Source: Candidatus Undinarchaeales archaeon (lineage in GTDB: Archaea; SpSt-1190; JASMDC01). From it: DNA of 64,000 nt. Location of the stretch: contig JASMDC010000002.1 in the NCBI GenBank assembly GCA_030753015.1, positions 1 to 64,000 of the forward strand. The letters run 5' to 3'. Under the pieces are notes generated by a model. The model was given only the letters and a program-made list of their open reading frames with translations. It was not told where the DNA came from and searched no databases. The position numbers and the translations under genes were made by a program. Numbering within the stretch: the stretch's first letter is position 1; each line of letters starts with the position of its first letter. This document shows positions 60,241-64,000 of the stretch, piece after piece.

Positions 60241-61503
60241 TTATGTCTTGACCGGCACCGGCTGCCCGCCCGGCAGGTCCTCGGCCTTCCCCGTGTCCTG
60301 TACGTAGCTGTAGAGCGCCCCCTCAAGCTCCTCGACCGTGGCGACCTGTTCGAGCTCTTGGGACAGCTGCTTGGCCCGACGGTTCCAGAACGGCTCGTGC
60401 TGTTCGATGTACTCGCGCACGATACCGGCGATCTCCTGTACCGGGACCTCCTCCATCGGAGCGAAAAGCGACTCCATGGTGCCCGCCTTGATCGCACCGT
60501 CCTCGTCACCGGCGATGCCGTACCTGCCGGCCACGCGCTCGTAGGTGCGTAGGGACGAGTCCATCTTGCCGAAGGGCAGGTCGGAGCCGAAGAGGATGCG
60601 GCCCTCGTACTCCTGGTGCCGCGAAAGGATGATGTCAGTGAGGCCGAGGGTGTACTTGCCGACGTCCTCTGGCTTCTCCACCTCGTTGTCCTCCAGGGAG
60701 AAGGGCATGGTGATGGAGAGGTCGAGGTACACGTTCTCGTGGGATGCCGCGACATCGGCCGCCTGGGTCACTGCAGCGGTGCGTGCCTTCGCCGATACTA
60801 CCCGTGAGCTCCCGCCGCAGCCGGAGTGGCCGATGATGATGGTGGTGTCCGGGGCCTTCTCGGCGAGCTTGCCCATACGGTAGGGCTCGCACATGATCAC
60901 GTCCTCCGGATTGTCCTGGTCGATGAGGTCGGGACGGGCCTGGGAGTGGAGGAGCACGGGCATGCCCAGGGCACCTGCCACACGCGCCACGGTAGCGGAC
61001 TCGTCCGAGTCGGCGGCGAACTTCTGCGCCCGGGGATGGAGCTTGAGCCCCTCGGCGCCCTCCAGACGGCACCGCACGACCTCGTACACAGCAGCGTACG
61101 GTCCTTCCGATCCTGTGGTGCCGTTGGGGTCCACCCGACAGAACGGGTTGAACCGGCCTTCGTACTCGTTGGCTGCCCACAGCACACGGTCGTTTGCATA
61201 GTGGAATGGGATGAGGACACCGTTGGGATCCGGCACGTTCCGGTCGCCCTCGTTGAAGGGGAACACGTTACACTGGCTCTGCGGTCCGTAGCCCGCGTCC
61301 ATAGCCTCAATGATCTCCTCGGGTGTCAGGCTCCGCTGTGCCTTTTTCTCCCCGACATGGTCGTACCCTAGGCTGGCCTGGACCTCGGCCATGTTCTCCC
61401 ATGTGTACGGTGCGGTCAGTGTCTCGATGCCGTCCGGGGCGTCCCACCCCATGTGGACGTGACAGTCGAGGATCTCCCTGTCCGTGTCGCCGTACTCGAT
61501 CAT
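60241..61503 (-). CDS. Amidohydrolase-family metal-dependent hydrolase
   Basis: A 420-residue TIM-barrel hydrolase of the amidohydrolase-2 type (PF04909-like). Metal-site residues: His15 and His17 in DCHVHMG, the strand GLKLHPRAQ, a His in PVLLHSQAR, TTIIIGHSGCGGS, and the final Asp in ILFGSDLPFG. Members decarboxylate or hydrolyse ring or amide substrates. The last 80 residues form a helical extension (YIEQHEPFWNRRAKQLSQEL) not typical of the family. It begins two bases after the upstream GCS2 gene stops, so it belongs to a three-gene operon. Confidence 0.85.
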   Translation of the reverse strand: MIEYGDTDREILDCHVHMGWDAPDGIETLTAPYTWENMAEVQASLGYDHVGEKKAQRSLTPEEIIEAMDAGYGPQSQCNVFPFNEGDRNVPDPNGVLIPFHYANDRVLWAANEYEGRFNPFCRVDPNGTTGSEGPYAAVYEVVRCRLEGAEGLKLHPRAQKFAADSDESATVARVAGALGMPVLLHSQARPDLIDQDNPEDVIMCEPYRMGKLAEKAPDTTIIIGHSGCGGSSRVVSAKARTAAVTQAADVAASHENVYLDLSITMPFSLEDNEVEKPEDVGKYTLGLTDIILSRHQEYEGRILFGSDLPFGKMDSSLRTYERVAGRYGIAGDEDGAIKAGTMESLFAPMEEVPVQEIAGIVREYIEQHEPFWNRRAKQLSQELEQVATVEELEGALYSYVQDTGKAEDLPGGQPVPVKT

Positions 61504-61505
61504 GA

Positions 61506-62786
61506 TTACACCAGATACTCCATATTGGTAGATTTCTCGATGACATAGGATGCCAGGTCCTCGCCGTCGTTCACGGCATCGATCTGGACGTCGGCGCCGG
61601 AGCGGCCACTGTACACGCGCGCTTCCAGACGCTCGCGTACATCGTCCGGAATCTTGAGGTCATCGAGGACCGGCTTGATCTTCTCGTATGTCTCCTTGAT
61701 AGCGTCCTTAGCTGCGACCTCTACATCCTGGCCGTCCTTGGAATAGGTGATCGTGCCGTCCATGCCACCGTAGCCCACCTCGTCGATGTTCTTCTTGAGG
61801 ACATCGTTGTCCATCGCGATATCGTACGCGGGGCGGTGATCGGCCAGCCATGTGTCCGATGCGTCCAGCTGTGAGCTGAGCTGGGCGTACTGCTGGTCGC
61901 CGTCGGTCTCCTTACCGAAGAACTTGCGGATGCCCCGGCCCATGGCCGAGAAGATACCGGCATGGTAGACCTGTTCCAGCTGATCCTGCAGGTCGTTGCG
62001 CTCATGCTCTTTGTTGGCGAGTTCGGTCCAGTCGTAGTTACCGCTGGCCATTTCCTTCTTGGCGAACTCAGCGATGCCCCATATGAACGCGGCCACCGCG
62101 ACGTCCTCCTCGGCAGTGAGCTGGGCGTCGGGGCAGCGCACCTCCACGGTCCCCTTGAGCCGGTCGGAGTCCTTCTCTCCGGCGATGACGACCCCGCGGC
62201 CGTCCCAGCGCTCGCGCTTGAAGCTCAGGACCTCGGAGTGGGCCCGGTCCTCGTCGCCGTACACCACCGGATCGTTCGGGATGGTGCGGCCGTACTGCGT
62301 ACCGCCCATATTGGTGGAGTATATGCGGGCGTCCTTGCACCACTTACCCAGTGTGCCCTTCTTTGGCGAGTTGGAGGCGAGGGCGATGATCTCGGGGAGG
62401 TGGGCCCGCAGGGCCTTGGTGACGAACAGCGCCTCACGGTCGTCGGCAGCGCCGACGTGGGTGTGCATGGCCATGTAGCCGCCCTTGTCCGGATGGCGTG
62501 CTGCGGTCATGATCTTGTAGCCGCGGCCGGTGGCCTCGTCACGTACCTTCGTGACCATCTCTTTCATTTCGGTGTTCAGGTCAGTTAGGTTTTCGTAGGG
62601 GTGCGAGTTGATCTCGATACCCCAAACGCTGAATCCGAGCGCTGACGGGTAGTCGTGGTTGATACGGTCGTCGCTGCACGCGTTCTCGATCGAAGTGCAG
62701 TCAACGGGATTGCCATTGGGATCGACGATGATGAACTCCTTCTCCATGCCGATGGTGTGGCCGTCGTTCAGCTTGCCCCACGACAT
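61506..62786 (-). CDS. Divergent GCS2-like ligase, paralogue 7
   Basis: A 426-residue, longer and more divergent member of the fold. It keeps IGMEKEFIIVD, MHTHVGA (in place of LHVHVG), ALASNSPKKG and VEVRCPDAQ, and near the C-terminus a relic of the shared block (YSGRSGADVQIDA). It lacks the CMDSQG signature and has an extra region of about 60 residues (QLEQVYHAGIFSAMGRGIRKFF). The start at 62786 has GGAGG at nine-base spacing; an ATG two codons earlier overlaps the ATP-grasp stop. It sits between an ATP-grasp ligase and an amidohydrolase. Confidence 0.82.
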   Translation of the reverse strand: MSWGKLNDGHTIGMEKEFIIVDPNGNPVDCTSIENACSDDRINHDYPSALGFSVWGIEINSHPYENLTDLNTEMKEMVTKVRDEATGRGYKIMTAARHPDKGGYMAMHTHVGAADDREALFVTKALRAHLPEIIALASNSPKKGTLGKWCKDARIYSTNMGGTQYGRTIPNDPVVYGDEDRAHSEVLSFKRERWDGRGVVIAGEKDSDRLKGTVEVRCPDAQLTAEEDVAVAAFIWGIAEFAKKEMASGNYDWTELANKEHERNDLQDQLEQVYHAGIFSAMGRGIRKFFGKETDGDQQYAQLSSQLDASDTWLADHRPAYDIAMDNDVLKKNIDEVGYGGMDGTITYSKDGQDVEVAAKDAIKETYEKIKPVLDDLKIPDDVRERLEARVYSGRSGADVQIDAVNDGEDLASYVIEKSTNMEYLV

Positions 62787-62788
62787 GA

Positions 62789-63781
62789 TCATTCCCCTCC
62801 GTGGAACTCTTTCTCCAGCTCCACCGAATACTCGACGATCTGGCGCACTGCGTCCCTGCCATGGCCGGTGCTGCGCTCGAGATTGTAGAATCCACCAGGG
62901 GCGGAGTTAAGTTCCAGCACGATGTAGTCGACGTTACCGTCCTTATCGTATCGCTCCAGGATGTCCACACCGGAGAAGTGCAGGCCGTCACCCATGGCCT
63001 TCACGGCCTCGACCGCCAGCTCTGCGACCTTCTGGTATTCATTATCAGGGACCTTCTCTCCATGGCCACCGTTGTGGATGTTAGTGATCCAGTCGTTGTT
63101 GACACGATACATGGCGCCGATGCACTCGTCGCCCACCACGTATGCCCGGATGTCCCGAAAGCTCTGGTGCGGCCAGTACTTGAACACGTCCTCCTGGACG
63201 ATGTCCGTGCCCAGATTCACCTGCTTGAGCGCCTCTTCGGCGGTGTCCACCTTGCGGATGCCCTTGCCGCCGAAACCATTGGAGGGCTTGAGCACGTAGG
63301 GGCCCTCGACACGTTCGCAGAACTCACGGATATCATCGTAAGAATGAGGGATGACCGTCTCGGCCACGGGCACATCGGCCTGCTCCAGCAGCTGCTGGGT
63401 GCGCACCTTGCTCCCAGTGACCGGGTACATGTCCGGATCGTTGAGAACAAGAGTGCCGTTGGCCTCGAACTCGCGCAGGATGCCCGAGGGGGGCCCGGCC
63501 ATGAAGTTGATAATGACGTCGGGATCGCCGCCCAGCTCCTTGCGGATCTTCTGCTTGACGTGGCCGCCGCCGCTGTAGTGCTTGGGGAACTTCGCGTGCG
63601 CGCCGCGTACGCCGTCCATGGAGTTGACCGCTTCATCGAAGTACCGTCCCAAGGAGGAGTTCATGGAGTTGTCGATATTGTCATGATAGAGCACCTTGAT
63701 GGACTCGTCATCGAGTTCGAACCCGGTGAGCTTGTCCAACAGGTCGCGCCAACCGCTTATCGTGGCCACTTCCTGTGACAT
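62789..63781 (-). CDS. ATP-grasp ligase, RimK-like
   Basis: A protein of about 330 residues with the ATP-grasp fold used for peptide and amide ligation. Recognisable elements are LNDPDMYPVTGSKVRTQQLL, the ATP-binding loop PYVLKPSNGFGGKGIRKV, FRDIRAYVVGDECIGAMYR (strand pair), and the metal site YIVLELNSAPGGFYNLE. It should activate a carboxylate as acyl-phosphate and join it to an amine. The start is uncertain: an ATG at 63781 is used because a TATA box lies at 63861-63868; a GTG at 63850 is too close to that box. It heads the operon; the next gene overlaps or abuts it. Confidence 0.85.
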   Translation of the reverse strand: MSQEVATISGWRDLLDKLTGFELDDESIKVLYHDNIDNSMNSSLGRYFDEAVNSMDGVRGAHAKFPKHYSGGGHVKQKIRKELGGDPDVIINFMAGPPSGILREFEANGTLVLNDPDMYPVTGSKVRTQQLLEQADVPVAETVIPHSYDDIREFCERVEGPYVLKPSNGFGGKGIRKVDTAEEALKQVNLGTDIVQEDVFKYWPHQSFRDIRAYVVGDECIGAMYRVNNDWITNIHNGGHGEKVPDNEYQKVAELAVEAVKAMGDGLHFSGVDILERYDKDGNVDYIVLELNSAPGGFYNLERSTGHGRDAVRQIVEYSVELEKEFHGGE

Positions 63782-63860
63782 CGATGAGCTGATGGGCACG
63801 TTAGTTTGCGCATAGGTATTCCCTATTCCTTTGGATGTAAAGAGCTGCACGTCCCGGTGT

Positions 63861-63868
63861 TTTTAAAG
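63861..63868 (-). promoter_or_regulatory. TATA box of the ATP-grasp operon
   Basis: TCTTTAAAA on the minus strand predicts a start of transcription near 63838. A second TATA-like tract (GATATATTAAG, near 63893-63905) could serve as an alternative promoter. Confidence 0.5.
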
Positions 63869-63945
63869 ATTTCGAAACCGTGCGGTAGTAACACTTAATA
63901 TATCTCCCCCCGAAACACTGACGGCGGCCAATCCCGGCCATAGTC

Positions 63946-63953
63946 TTTTATAT
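63946..63953 (+). promoter_or_regulatory. TATA box of the last gene
   Basis: TTTTATAT is centred about 26 bases before the GTG at 63976. The transcript is probably leaderless. Confidence 0.5.
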
Positions 63954-63975
63954 CTCGGCTTGGTCTTGAAAGGCC

Positions 63976-64000
63976 GTGCGCATCTCCATCGTCATACCGG
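63976..64000 (+). CDS. 5' end of a probable family 2 glycosyltransferase
   Basis: The visible codons from the GTG read MRISIVIP, the usual first strand of family 2 glycosyltransferases (SIVIP followed by AYNE in the family). Only eight codons are inside the window. The TATA box 26 bases upstream supports the start. If correct, it would glycosylate surface polymers or proteins; that is inference. Confidence 0.45.

Overview
The window is archaeal chromosome. It carries an MC1 chromatin protein, a TFB transcription initiation factor, glycerol-1-phosphate dehydrogenase (the enzyme that sets archaeal lipid stereochemistry), archaeal-type TrpRS and PheRS genes, and a WtpABC tungstate/molybdate transporter. 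Many genes have a TATA-like box 22-30 bases before the start codon, which points to leaderless transcripts; others have a short leader with a Shine-Dalgarno. Coding DNA is GC-rich. A euryarchaeal-grade organism is likely, but I cannot name the lineage. Nothing shows whether it is a cultured species or a metagenome assembly.

Layout. 1-1440: an AT-richer stretch with few convincing genes, then MC1. 1440-9805: a large lipoprotein, a small membrane protein, a B12-binding radical SAM enzyme, a decayed lipoate/biotin-ligase-like gene, a fused aconitase-type hydratase, a hypothetical protein, DUF192 and NAD kinase. 9864-14199: moeA divergent from wtpABC, a molybdenum/tungsten block. 14205-16268: a Cys-containing membrane-anchored protein and TFB. 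16585-41628: one reading frame of 8347 codons, nearly 40% of the window, for a giant secreted, membrane-anchored repeat protein. It lies directly downstream of a VapBC-like pair (41631-42441). 42664-51257: a helical protein, a radical SAM protein with a helix-hairpin-helix end, then egsA-trpS-pheS-pheT and a membrane protein.

51330-63850 is the most unusual part. Six tandem paralogues of the GCS2 (glutamate-cysteine ligase family 2) fold are followed by two nitrilase-superfamily amidases and a small Cys-rich lipoprotein. A convergent three-gene operon then encodes an ATP-grasp (RimK-like) ligase, a seventh divergent GCS2 protein and a metal-dependent amidohydrolase. Amide-forming enzymes of two unrelated folds sit next to predicted amide-cleaving enzymes, so the block looks like a dedicated pathway that builds and trims an amide-linked metabolite or protein modification. 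Several of its genes have near-identical private promoters. The window ends in the first codons of a probable glycosyltransferase.
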